Assembly: GCA_024400295.1 (NCBI GenBank)
Contig: JAKSNA010000029.1
Span: 1-35,851 of the forward strand
Length of the DNA: 35,851 bases
Direction: 5' to 3'
Source: Bacteroidales bacterium
GTDB taxonomy: Bacteria > Bacteroidota > Bacteroidia > Bacteroidales > F082
Shown here: one piece after another, positions 1 to 7,318 of the stretch
Position numbering within the stretch: the stretch's first letter is position 1
How the letters are laid out: every line of letters begins with the position of its first letter
Made by a program: the position numbers and the translations under genes
The notes under the pieces: model-generated
What the model was told of the DNA's origin: nothing
What the model saw: the letters and a program-made list of their open reading frames with translations, nothing else
Database searches by the model: none

Positions 1-55
1 AGTTAAAAGAGGAGAGTTAAAAGAGGAGAGTTAAAAGAGGAGAGTTAAAAGAGGA
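1..55. repeat. 14-bp tandem repeat array
   Basis: The unit agttaaaagaggag is repeated head to tail at 1, 15, 29 and 43, the last copy degrading into gatgg. The array begins at the window edge, so its true left end is unknown. It is purine-rich and contains no gene. It lies upstream of a second array and of purD. Confidence 0.9.
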
Positions 56-70
56 TGGAAGCCAATTGTC

Positions 71-162
71 AACTCGTGAAACTTGTGTTAAAAAACTTGT
101 GTAACTTGTGTTAAAAAACTCGTGAAACTTGTGTTAAAAAACTCGTGTAACTTGTGTTAAAA
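71..162. repeat. Four 23-bp tandem repeats before purD
   Basis: Four units of 23 bp start at 71, 94, 117 and 140, with consensus aactcgtgaaac followed by ttgtgttaaaa. They differ at two positions (c/t and a/t in the first half). The array stops 16 bp before the purD ATG, so it occupies the place where promoter and leader should be. No clear TAnnTTTG box is visible between array and gene. Repeat-number change here could alter purD expression; that is inference. Confidence 0.9.
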
Positions 163-177
163 AATAATTGTGTCAAA

Positions 178-1461
178 ATGAAAATATTAGTTTTAGGTTC
201 GGGCGGCCGTGAGCACGCTCTTGCTTGGAAGATAGCTCAAAGTGAAACAGTATCAAAGGTTTATATCGCTCCAGGAAACGCTGGAACAGCATCTGTCGGT
301 GAGAATGTTCAGGTGAACATCGACGATTTTAAGGCCGTTAAAGAGGTGGTGCTGAAAAATGAAATTGATATGGTTGTTGTTGGCCCGGAACAGCCGCTTG
401 TTGACGGTATAGTTGATTTCTTCAAGAATGACGCTGATTTAAAAGACGTTAAGATTATCGGTCCGGACAAGAAAGGTGCACAACTTGAAGGCAGCAAGGC
501 TTACGCCAAACGTTTCATGGAGAAATACGGCATTCCGACGGCTGCATGCTTCACGGTCACGGCCGGAAACCTCAGCGAAGGCATCAGTTATCTCGAAACA
601 CTTGAGGCTCCTTACGTCCTCAAAGCCGACGGCCTCGCTGCCGGCAAAGGCGTGCTGATTCTCAATGACTTGACCGAAGCTAAGGCAGAACTCAAAGAGA
701 TGCTCTCGGGCAAGTTCGGGAATGCGTCGACGAAAGTCGTCATCGAGACTTTTTTAAAAGGAATCGAAGTCTCAATGTTCGTGCTGACCGACGGCAACGG
801 CTATGTCATCCTTCCTGAAGCCAAAGATTACAAACGCATCGGGGACGGCGACAATGGCCTGAACACCGGCGGTATGGGCGCGGTGTCTCCTGTGCCGTTC
901 GTAACTCCAGACTTCGTGAGTAAAGTTGAAGACCGTATCATAAAGCCGACGATAAAAGGTCTGAAGGCGGAGTCAATTGATTATAAGGGGTTTATCTTTC
1001 TCGGCCTCATGAACTGCGGCGGCGACCCGTATGTCATCGAATATAACGTGCGTATGGGTGACCCCGAGACGGAGGGTGTGATGACGCGCATCGACTCCGA
1101 CTTCGCGCAACTCCTCGACGCTTGCGCACAAGGCAAACTTGCTGAAGCTCATTACAAGGCAAGTCCTGATACGTCGGTCACTGTCATGCTTGTCTCCGGC
1201 GGCTATCCTGAATCATATAAGAAAGGGATGATTATCAGCGGCTTGGATGATGTCTGCCAATGTTGCATGGTGGCTCATGCTGGCACTAAGTTCGATGCTG
1301 ACGGTAACGTCGTGACATCGGGTGGCCGTGTCATAGCCGTCACCGCCCACGGAAAGAATATCGAGGAGGCGAGGGCGAAGGCATACAAAAACGTTGAGAA
1401 AATCAAGTTCGAGGGCGTGAATTTCCGTCACGACATCGGCCTCGACCTAATGAACCTGTGA
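178..1461 (+). CDS. purD: Phosphoribosylamine-glycine ligase (GAR synthetase)
   Basis: ATP-dependent ligation of glycine to 5-phosphoribosylamine, the second step of de novo purine synthesis, in the cytosol. The protein is 427 residues, normal for PurD. It opens with KILVLGSGGREHALAWK, the characteristic N-terminal loop, followed by the VVVGPEQPLVDG segment and an ATP-grasp core (LKADGLAAGKGV, then NTGGMGAVSPVPF and YNVRMGDPETE). I chose ATG 178 rather than the upstream GTG at 154, because residues before it lie in the repeat array and family members start at MKI. The stop overlaps the next ATG by one base, so purD, the membrane protein and rnhB are probably cotranscribed. Confidence 0.97.
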   Translation: MKILVLGSGGREHALAWKIAQSETVSKVYIAPGNAGTASVGENVQVNIDDFKAVKEVVLKNEIDMVVVGPEQPLVDGIVDFFKNDADLKDVKIIGPDKKGAQLEGSKAYAKRFMEKYGIPTAACFTVTAGNLSEGISYLETLEAPYVLKADGLAAGKGVLILNDLTEAKAELKEMLSGKFGNASTKVVIETFLKGIEVSMFVLTDGNGYVILPEAKDYKRIGDGDNGLNTGGMGAVSPVPFVTPDFVSKVEDRIIKPTIKGLKAESIDYKGFIFLGLMNCGGDPYVIEYNVRMGDPETEGVMTRIDSDFAQLLDACAQGKLAEAHYKASPDTSVTVMLVSGGYPESYKKGMIISGLDDVCQCCMVAHAGTKFDADGNVVTSGGRVIAVTAHGKNIEEARAKAYKNVEKIKFEGVNFRHDIGLDLMNL

Positions 1462-2441
1462 TGTTGAGGTTTTTCAGAAAAGATTATGTCGAGCAGTTCG
1501 TTGTCATCGTGCTGATGCTCGTAACAGCTTGGGTGCCAGCGTTTGTCAATGCTCCGCGTGATTTGTACATATACGGGAATCCGGCGCCATTGTACAATAT
1601 CTTGGCGTCGGCTTTCAGTTTCGCGCCATGGCTCATGACGGTACTGGCCTTCGTCATATTCTCGTTTTCTGTGTTTTTCTTCAACTCGATACTCACCGCC
1701 AACCAGCTTTCGGTGCGAAACAGTACCATCGGTGCGATGACTGCAATCGTCTGTGTTTCAAGCGCAGCAATAAGCGTCGAATCGTATCCGTTCATGCTCG
1801 CCTGTCCGCTGATCTTGGCGGCATTACAGACATTGTATGTGCTTTTCCTTACGGAAAAACCGGAGTCGTACCTGTTTAATATCGGACTGTTCCTGTCAAT
1901 GGCATCGATGTTGTATATGCCGTCTGTCGTGTTGATAATGTGGGTGTTGCTTTCTATGATGATATTCGGATATAAGCAAATAAGGCTTTATTTTATCCCT
2001 ATGCTCGGATTCGTGACACCTTATTTCATAATGATGTCGGTGTGCTATTTCACAAGGAATCTGGAAGAGTTTTTTGCGTTGTATTCAAACGGGTTCCTCG
2101 GACTTGAGTTCCAAAGAATGTCATTGACGTCTCAGGATATGATAGTGCTTGCGGTGGAGTTTGTGCTGTTCGTTTTGTCGTATCTTGTGTTGAAATCATC
2201 GAAATCCGACAACTCTGTTCCGATGCGGAAAAGGATGGGGGTGACGGCGGTTTTGTTGCTTTCTTCACTTTTAATGATGACATTACAAGTGCCTGTGATG
2301 TGCAATGGAATGATTTTTGTCGCTTTGTCGATATACTATTCCATGGCACTGTCAGCTTTGAAAAGGTCGCTGACTGCTGATATTATGATAATTGTCATGA
2401 TGGTTGGAGCTTGTGTGGTACAATATTTGCAGTTGTTATGA
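1461..2441 (+). CDS. Multi-spanning membrane protein of unknown function
   Basis: A 326-residue hydrophobic protein starting [17 protein letters not shown]. About seven to nine membrane segments can be picked out by eye, for example near the start ([15 protein letters not shown]), around residues 55-75 and in the last 60 residues. There is no signal peptide or catalytic motif I recognise. A similar-sized membrane protein follows purD in other Bacteroidetes and is sometimes filed as DUF6427; I think this is that protein but cannot confirm it. The ATG overlaps the purD stop (TGATG), and its own stop overlaps the rnhB start. This tight coupling suggests cotranslation with purD and rnhB, but gives no direct clue to function. 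Confidence 0.8.
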   Translation: MLRFFRKDYVEQFVVIVLMLVTAWVPAFVNAPRDLYIYGNPAPLYNILASAFSFAPWLMTVLAFVIFSFSVFFFNSILTANQLSVRNSTIGAMTAIVCVSSAAISVESYPFMLACPLILAALQTLYVLFLTEKPESYLFNIGLFLSMASMLYMPSVVLIMWVLLSMMIFGYKQIRLYFIPMLGFVTPYFIMMSVCYFTRNLEEFFALYSNGFLGLEFQRMSLTSQDMIVLAVEFVLFVLSYLVLKSSKSDNSVPMRKRMGVTAVLLLSSLLMMTLQVPVMCNGMIFVALSIYYSMALSALKRSLTADIMIIVMMVGACVVQYLQLL

Positions 2442-3034
2442 ATTTGAAACAGTATTATACAGAAGATCTCATTGAGGCCGGCTGTGATGAGGCCGGTCGT
2501 GGCTGCATAGCGGGGCCGGTGGTGGCTGCCGCGGTGATTCTTCCGCGTGGCATTGATTTCCCTGATTTTGATGACTCAAAGAAACTGACAGAGAAACAGC
2601 GCGAAAGGCTGAGAATCAAAGTGTTAGATAATGCGTTGGCTTATGGCGTCGACATTGTCTCCGCCAAGGAAATCGATGAGATAAACATCCTTAACGCCTC
2701 GTTTCTGGCCATGCACCGCGCCATCGACCAGCTGAAAGTCAGGCCGGAGTTGCTGCTTATTGACGGAAACCGTTTTAATCCGTACAAAGGCATCAGGCAT
2801 CAGTGCATCGTCGGCGGTGACGCGAAATATCAGTCGATAGCGGCGGCGTCAATACTCGCAAAGACAACCCGTGACCACATCATGGAGGAATATCACAAAG
2901 AGTTTCCGCAGTATAACTGGTTGAAAAACAAGGGTTATCCGACGCCCGAACACAAAAACGCCGTCGCGGAACACGGCGTTTCGCCCATCCACAGGATGAC
3001 ATTCAACATGGCGATACAGCTGAAGCTGTTCTGA
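2438..3034 (+). CDS. rnhB: Ribonuclease HII
   Basis: Cuts the RNA strand of RNA-DNA hybrids and removes single ribonucleotides from DNA. The 198-residue protein has the RNase HII signature: [19 protein letters not shown] near residue 15 with the first catalytic Asp-Glu pair, then LLLIDGNR with the third carboxylate and [15 protein letters not shown] chose ATG 2438 (MNLKQYY) because it overlaps the upstream stop as ATGA and gives the usual length; an in-frame start at 2411 would add nine residues from inside the preceding gene. Its 3' end faces the methyltransferase gene with only 11 bp between stops and no clear hairpin. Confidence 0.96.
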   Translation: MNLKQYYTEDLIEAGCDEAGRGCIAGPVVAAAVILPRGIDFPDFDDSKKLTEKQRERLRIKVLDNALAYGVDIVSAKEIDEINILNASFLAMHRAIDQLKVRPELLLIDGNRFNPYKGIRHQCIVGGDAKYQSIAAASILAKTTRDHIMEEYHKEFPQYNWLKNKGYPTPEHKNAVAEHGVSPIHRMTFNMAIQLKLF

Positions 3035-3045
3035 AAAAAAAGGCG

Positions 3046-4305
3046 TTATTTCTTGATTTTGTTCATCAGGCTGATGCCGATGTTCTCGATGATTCCGGTG
3101 ACGAGGGCGTTTCCCATCAGGAAGGCTCGGCGGATGTCGGAAGCTCCAAGTGTGTGATTGTCAGGGAACATATTGAGGCGTTCAAGCTCGACCGGCGTCA
3201 GGCGACGGTAGCGGCCGCTTGGCGTGAGAACAACATGCTTGAAGCGTGACGCGCCGGAACCGCCTTCGCCTGTGATGATTGTGCGGGAAGGCTTGTCGAG
3301 GTAGTCGGGGAAAGCCATCTTGCCTTCCGAGTAATTGTATTCGTGCCCGGTTGTCTTGTTGACTCGTTTCTCCGACTTGCTGCCCTTAAGATATTCCCAT
3401 TGTTTCAGTTCTTCTTCGAGAATGAAAAATTCTGCCGGGACATCTTTCTCGTCGATGAGAATCTGTCCGAGCGTCAATGTAACTCCGTGATAGTCAGGTT
3501 CTGAATCAAAAGACATGACGTTTCTGTCAATCATTATTCCGGTGTCGCCGAAAGGACTGAGGTTTTTCCCTTTGTTGAATGTCGCGGAGACCTGTGACAA
3601 GTCGCCGGCAATTTTAAACTCTGACTTTTTTTCAACAGAATCGGTGATAGGGAACACCTCGGCCATTGTCCCGTTCTTTGCAATCCAGTTCATCGGGTCG
3701 GTGATTGACTTTGCGACATCTGTATCTTTGTGATAGGCGACGATATAAGTGCGTCGGCGGCGTTGTGGCATCCCGTATTCGGCGGCGTTGATGACGCGCC
3801 ATTCGACGACGTAGCCGAGGTCGGAGAGTGACGCGAGGATGATTGCGAAGTCGCGTCCGCGCTGTGATGCGGGTGATTTCAGCAGACGGTCAACGTTTTC
3901 AAGGAAGAGGTACTTCGGCGGGTTCTTGTGGTCGCGCAGGATGCGGTGAATCTGCCACCACAGCACGCCTTTCTTGCCTTCGATGCCGCCGGAGTTTCTC
4001 AATGTCGTGGCGACAGAGTAGTCCTGGCATGGGAATCCGCCCACGAGCAGGTCGGCGTCGGGTATCTCGTCAACGTCAACGGTGGCGATGTCGGCGTTGG
4101 AGTGTCCGGCGGCCCCGAACCTGCTGCAATAAATTATGGAGGCGTCCTGCCGTTTCGTCGAGGGCTCCCATTGGTTGTTCCACACTGTCTTGTAGTGTTC
4201 GGAGGCTCTTTCGAGTCCGATGCGGAAGCCGCCGACACCGGCGAAAAGCTCGATGACGCGGAGGTCATTGCTCGTTTGAGCAAATGAATGATTGTTATAA
4301 CTCAT
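3046..4305 (-). CDS. DNA (cytosine-5-)-methyltransferase
   Basis: Transfers methyl from SAM to C5 of cytosine in DNA. All core C5-MTase motifs are readable in the 419-residue protein: motif I LFAGVGGFRIG (20-30), motif IV GFPCQDYS with catalytic Cys93, motif VI ENV (136-138), motif VIII around PQRRRRTY, and motif X near the C-terminus (MGNALVTGII). ATG 4305 is preferred because motif I then falls at the usual position; a TTG at 4350 would add 15 residues. It lies downstream of the R-M pair on the same strand, separated by the structured RNA element, so it may be a solitary methyltransferase or a second enzyme of the system. Specificity cannot be read from sequence. No Vsr repair gene is adjacent. 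Confidence 0.93.
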   Translation of the reverse strand: MSYNNHSFAQTSNDLRVIELFAGVGGFRIGLERASEHYKTVWNNQWEPSTKRQDASIIYCSRFGAAGHSNADIATVDVDEIPDADLLVGGFPCQDYSVATTLRNSGGIEGKKGVLWWQIHRILRDHKNPPKYLFLENVDRLLKSPASQRGRDFAIILASLSDLGYVVEWRVINAAEYGMPQRRRRTYIVAYHKDTDVAKSITDPMNWIAKNGTMAEVFPITDSVEKKSEFKIAGDLSQVSATFNKGKNLSPFGDTGIMIDRNVMSFDSEPDYHGVTLTLGQILIDEKDVPAEFFILEEELKQWEYLKGSKSEKRVNKTTGHEYNYSEGKMAFPDYLDKPSRTIITGEGGSGASRFKHVVLTPSGRYRRLTPVELERLNMFPDNHTLGASDIRRAFLMGNALVTGIIENIGISLMNKIKK

Positions 4306-4356
4306 AGTGCAGTTATTTTGCGCTTGGACTTCATCCGTCAGGCTGTTCAAAGGGAC

Positions 4357-4506
4357 AAAAAAGCGTGGACGATCATTATCTACGCTCTGAGGCCCTGAGA
4401 ACTGCCCTTGTTTACAGATAAGTCATGTCCACGCATTACTGCGAACATTGTTCTTATTCGTTGCAAACAATCTTGAAATTTCTCAGGTTTCAGAGCATCA
4501 CCGAAT
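4357..4506 (-). ncRNA. Structured RNA with two interleaved long helices and U-run
   Basis: Read on the minus strand, two helices occur in the order A-B-A'-B'. Helix A pairs 4490-4496 with 4384-4390 (7 bp) and 4480-4487 with 4394-4401 (8 bp), all Watson-Crick. Helix B pairs 4427-4434 with 4363-4370 (8 bp) and 4416-4421 with 4376-4381 (6 bp) around a 5x5 internal loop. B' is followed by six U (4357-4362). A small hairpin (4466-4471 with 4447-4452) lies inside loop A. The two helices either form a large pseudoknot or exclude each other, as in an attenuator. A near-consensus -7 box (TAgcgTTTG, one base too long in the spacer) at 4521-4513 would start an RNA of about 150 nt. It could be a free small RNA or the leader of the methyltransferase gene. 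I do not recognise the family; a 6S-like RNA is one option. Confidence 0.55.
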
Positions 4507-4592
4507 AAAATACAAACGCTATGATTTATAATATGTTATTGTTTGGTGTTTCTAATATTTTTATGTTTTTAATATGTTTTAGAATAATTTTG

Positions 4593-5585
4593 TTATTTAT
4601 GAATCTCCAGAAACTTCCATCCGTTGAAATGAATCATGTGTTCCGGCATTTCGGCAATCCAAACCTCGGTCTCCCATGCAATGTTATTGGATATTGTTCT
4701 GAAACTATTCAATGTCTCAAAAGCAGTGATAAAAACAATGTCTGACTTGCAGTCTTTCAGTTTGTTTTTTATTTTGTAAAGCCTGGTCTTGTCCCATTGG
4801 CCGGTGCAATGAAATGCTTCAATCAGAAACAGCAGATTCTTGTCTTTATTGTATGCAATGATGTCAGGTAACTCCTCATGTTCCAAATTGAAGAAACCAA
4901 GTTCGTTTAACTGTATCTCGTCCTTGAACAATAATTTGTCGCCAGTGTCGCCAACATATAAGACGCAACATCCTTTGCCAAAATATGTCAGGAATTTTTC
5001 AATTATCGCTTTTTGCAACTGATTGTGTTCGCCATAGCTAAGCAATAACTCTGAACCGTCTGGCAATGTGACGGGGATGCTTTCAACCTCTCTTTTCTTT
5101 TCCAATTCGTTTTTCAGGTCGATCGACTTTTGTTTGTATTCAGCCAAAGCTTTATCCCATTCGTCTGCTCCATGTGTTTTTAATAGTTGGGCAAAATCAT
5201 CATTTAGACAATAAGCTCTATTACCGTCATTTGTTGCTTTTGAATTAATGGATGCAGAATTTATTGCTATGTTGCTTAATACCAGTAACTTTAAGTCTTT
5301 TCTTCTGATGTCATCGTATGAACCGTCTGCAATATTTCCCCCAAAATATTTGTTTAAATAGGTTATTATTTCTCTTGTTCTGAGAAAAACACCATCTTTT
5401 ACTGATTTAACTTCTGAAAAATTTGTTTTAATGTTACCGATGGCCATGCAAACTTTGGCAACTCGTTCAAGCCTTCTGTCGGTCAGTCCTTCTAATGGAA
5501 TCCCAACTTCATTCAAGACATCTAATATCGCAAAGATATTTTTCTTTACCGCCGATTTGACTTTTACAGATAATCTAATTTCCAT
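4593..5585 (-). CDS. BsuBI/PstI-family type II restriction endonuclease
   Basis: Probable type II endonuclease of 330 residues. The family match rests on the C-terminal half: VGDTGDKLLF (211-220), LPDIIAYN (239-246) followed by LIEAFHCTGQWDKTRL, then FITAF and MPEHMIHFNGWKFL at the end. The PD (240-241) and E256 are the likely metal-binding residues of the PD-(D/E)XK fold; a classical ExK lysine is not evident and EA takes its place. Residues 1-130 look helical, consistent with the family's N-terminal winged-helix region. Characterised members cut CTGCAG. The start overlaps the end of the adjacent methyltransferase by 11 bp, so the two are one transcription unit. Base composition is visibly more AT-rich than flanking housekeeping genes, in line with transfer. 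Confidence 0.9.
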   Translation of the reverse strand: MEIRLSVKVKSAVKKNIFAILDVLNEVGIPLEGLTDRRLERVAKVCMAIGNIKTNFSEVKSVKDGVFLRTREIITYLNKYFGGNIADGSYDDIRRKDLKLLVLSNIAINSASINSKATNDGNRAYCLNDDFAQLLKTHGADEWDKALAEYKQKSIDLKNELEKKREVESIPVTLPDGSELLLSYGEHNQLQKAIIEKFLTYFGKGCCVLYVGDTGDKLLFKDEIQLNELGFFNLEHEELPDIIAYNKDKNLLFLIEAFHCTGQWDKTRLYKIKNKLKDCKSDIVFITAFETLNSFRTISNNIAWETEVWIAEMPEHMIHFNGWKFLEIHK

Positions 5586-6603
5586 AAGCGTAAAATAATC
5601 CTGTTACCGTCTCATTTACCTCTTCGATATAGTATTTGCTTTTTTCCTCCGCATGATATGCCGTTTTCACAGCCAATGCTAATTTGTATGCCAACAGCGG
5701 CGGCACGGCATTCCCGATCTGGGTGAACTGCTTTGTCTCATTCCCTGCGAACTCGAACCAATCCGGGAAGCTCTGTAATCGTGCTGCTTCTCTTGTCGTT
5801 ATCCTCCTTCTTCTGCCGTCTGGCAATTTGACCCTGTGCATGTCGCTTGTCGCTCCTGCTAAATTCCTGCACGTCAATGTCCTGGCAGGAAGATTTGCAT
5901 GCAGGTCTCTTGGGTTTATACAACATGATTTCTTCTCATATTCTGCGATGTAATTGTCTTGTGCAGGTGTGAGGAACTTGCTGTTCTCATCAAATAAAGT
6001 CATGCTGTCGCCGATGGCTTCGTAAACTGTAGTCTTTTTTTGCTCAACGGTCGGGTATTTGAAACAAGATTTATACCCGACTGTAATCAGCCGCTCCCTG
6101 TTCTGCGGCACTCCGTGATTGACGGCGTTAAGAACTTTATATTCAACAATATAGCCTAACGACCTTAATTCGTTCAATATCAAATCCAGATACCACTTGT
6201 GACGTCCCAAGATGTTCTGGACGTTTTCAAACATGAAAATTTTTGGCTTGATTCGCCTCACGGCATCAATGAAAATGGGGAAGCCGTCCCTTGCGTCTTC
6301 CATCCCTTTCTGGCTTCCTATCCTGCTGAATGGCTGACAAGGAGGCCCGCCAATCACAATGTCGATATTTTCAATATTTGGATAGTCATATCCAACATGC
6401 AACATGTCGCAGAAACATTTGCCAACGAGATTCTTGTTATATGTGTTAACCGCATCCTCAACGCATTCAAATCCTATCGTCTTAAACCCAGCGGCTTCAA
6501 AACCAAGTGACAACCCGCCGCAACCTGCAAACAAATCCAAAACCAGACATTTTTCGGTTATGTTTGGCTTTAAAACATCGTTTATATGCTGAACGTATTC
6601 CAT
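5575..6603 (-). CDS. DNA (cytosine-5-)-methyltransferase of the R-M pair
   Basis: The 342-residue enzyme probably protects the host site against the adjacent endonuclease. Motifs: I LDLFAGCGGLSLGFE (22-36), IV GGPPCQPFSRIG with Cys89, VI ENV (126-128), VIII PQNRERL, IX region RTLTCR, X IGNAVPPLLAYKLA. The target-recognition region between VIII and X is short, about 100 residues. It is transcribed first, before the endonuclease, which overlaps its 3' end; this order lets methylation precede cutting. Odd point: the characterised BsuBI and PstI partners are N6-adenine methyltransferases, whereas this partner is a C5-cytosine enzyme. Confidence 0.95.
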   Translation of the reverse strand: MEYVQHINDVLKPNITEKCLVLDLFAGCGGLSLGFEAAGFKTIGFECVEDAVNTYNKNLVGKCFCDMLHVGYDYPNIENIDIVIGGPPCQPFSRIGSQKGMEDARDGFPIFIDAVRRIKPKIFMFENVQNILGRHKWYLDLILNELRSLGYIVEYKVLNAVNHGVPQNRERLITVGYKSCFKYPTVEQKKTTVYEAIGDSMTLFDENSKFLTPAQDNYIAEYEKKSCCINPRDLHANLPARTLTCRNLAGATSDMHRVKLPDGRRRRITTREAARLQSFPDWFEFAGNETKQFTQIGNAVPPLLAYKLALAVKTAYHAEEKSKYYIEEVNETVTGLFYAYGN

Positions 6604-6635
6604 TTAAATGCTTGATGTGTTCTTTTAACAGACTG

Positions 6636-6643
6636 CAAAGATA
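6636..6643 (-). promoter_or_regulatory. -7 box (TATCTTTG) of the R-M operon
   Basis: Minus-strand TATCTTTG, an exact match to the Bacteroidetes TAnnTTTG element, 33 bp upstream of the methyltransferase ATG at 6603. No good -33 TTG is seen at the standard spacing. Confidence 0.6.
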
Positions 6644-6789
6644 CGTTTTTTATTTATTTCATTGAAAAGGTATAAAAAAACATTTTACGAAAGGTTTCGC
6701 CTTGCTCATGTGTTTTAATTTGTAAATTTGTGGCAAACGCTCTGATTATAAATGTTAGCCGTGCTTTTATTCTTTCCTGAATTTTTCCT

Positions 6790-7054
6790 GCAAAAATACA
6801 CATTTCCCTAAAATAATCAGGCGTTTTTTTCAAAATAAAAAACATTCAAATCTCAATTTTGCGTATCTTTGCAACTTTCAATTTATTAACGGATATGGTC
6901 GATTTGTCTGAAATGCTGGTCGTCGGTGTTACCTCACGCGCGTTGTTCAACCTTGAGAAGGAAAATGAGATTTTTGAGCGCGAGGGCGTGAAACGTTACC
7001 GCGAATACCAGGAAAAAAATCAGGATGTGCCGCTCGAGATTGGCACGACTTTTT
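6790..7054 (+). repeat. Long direct duplication, copy 1 (5' end of 5'-nucleotidase gene)
   Basis: These 265 bp repeat at 8436-8700 with a constant offset of 1646 bp. The first 105 bp, containing promoter and leader, are identical. The following 160 bp of coding sequence differ at 10 sites, all transitions, 8 of them synonymous. Similarity ends sharply at both borders. This is the flank expected of an insertion with long target duplication. Confidence 0.93.
6864..6871 (+). promoter_or_regulatory. -7 box of the truncated 5'-nucleotidase copy
   Basis: TATCTTTG, identical in sequence and position to the box before the intact gene. The truncated copy therefore keeps a promoter and start codon and may be transcribed, running antisense into the DpnD-like gene. 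Confidence 0.6.
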
Positions 7055-7062
7055 CATCATAA
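6895..7062 (+). pseudogene. Truncated 5'-nucleotidase, N-terminal remnant
   Basis: A 55-residue reading frame starting MVDLSEMLVVGVTSR, matching the first 53 residues of the intact 5'-nucleotidase at 8541 with two differences (K/R and T/A). After position 7054 it runs into unrelated DNA and stops within three codons. The start and promoter are intact, so a short peptide could be made. It lacks the catalytic Asp-containing segment and cannot be an enzyme. It is the broken half of the 265-bp duplication. Confidence 0.9.
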
Positions 7063-7235
7063 TACATTCTTTCCACTTTTTCATGCGCATCGTCTTCGCT
7101 TTCTGCCTTGACTGTAACGGTGCGAGCCAATGTTTCTTTTACTGTCACCTTGTAATATTTCATATTAAAATTTTTCAAGTTATTTAATCCACCGAGTTTA
7201 CTTATTGTTTCTATAACTGCTTGAGATTGGGTCAT
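7020..7235 (-). pseudogene. DpnD/PcfM-like small protein, 3' end truncated
   Basis: The 71-residue product contains KYYKVTVKETLARTVTV and ESEDDAHEKVERMYYDE, which fits the DpnD/PcfM-like family of small proteins of unknown biochemical role found near restriction genes and on mobile elements. The natural C-terminus appears lost. At about 7055 the frame leaves island DNA and enters the antisense of the duplicated 5'-nucleotidase copy, so the last eight or nine residues (VVPISSGTS) are junction-derived. A TAttTTTG box at 7259-7252 lies 17 bp upstream of the ATG. It follows the YhcG gene on the same strand and is part of the same insert. It might still be functional if the missing tail is dispensable. 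Confidence 0.7.
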
Positions 7236-7251
7236 ATTTTCAAATTTGCGG

Positions 7252-7259
7252 CAAAAATA
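7252..7259 (-). promoter_or_regulatory. -7 box (TATTTTTG) of the DpnD-like gene
   Basis: Minus-strand TATTTTTG matches TAnnTTTG, 17 bp before the start codon at 7235. No strong -33 element was seen. Confidence 0.5.
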
Positions 7260-7318
7260 GTGATTTTAATCTGTTTATTCTGAAATTTATTCCTTTGTTT
7301 TAAATAAGAACCAATGTG

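Noticed and set aside
4357..4506. tmRNA, SRP RNA or tRNA
   Set aside because: No CCA-type end, no tag reading frame and no SRP GGAA-loop pattern. The helices do not fit a cloverleaf.
4521..4745. 74-residue plus-strand frame
   Set aside because: AT-rich frame that runs into the antisense of the endonuclease C-terminus; no support as a gene.
6654..6845. 63-residue minus-strand frame
   Set aside because: It lies in the AT-rich promoter region between the R-M operon and the duplication. No homology pattern, and part of it is the duplicated leader.
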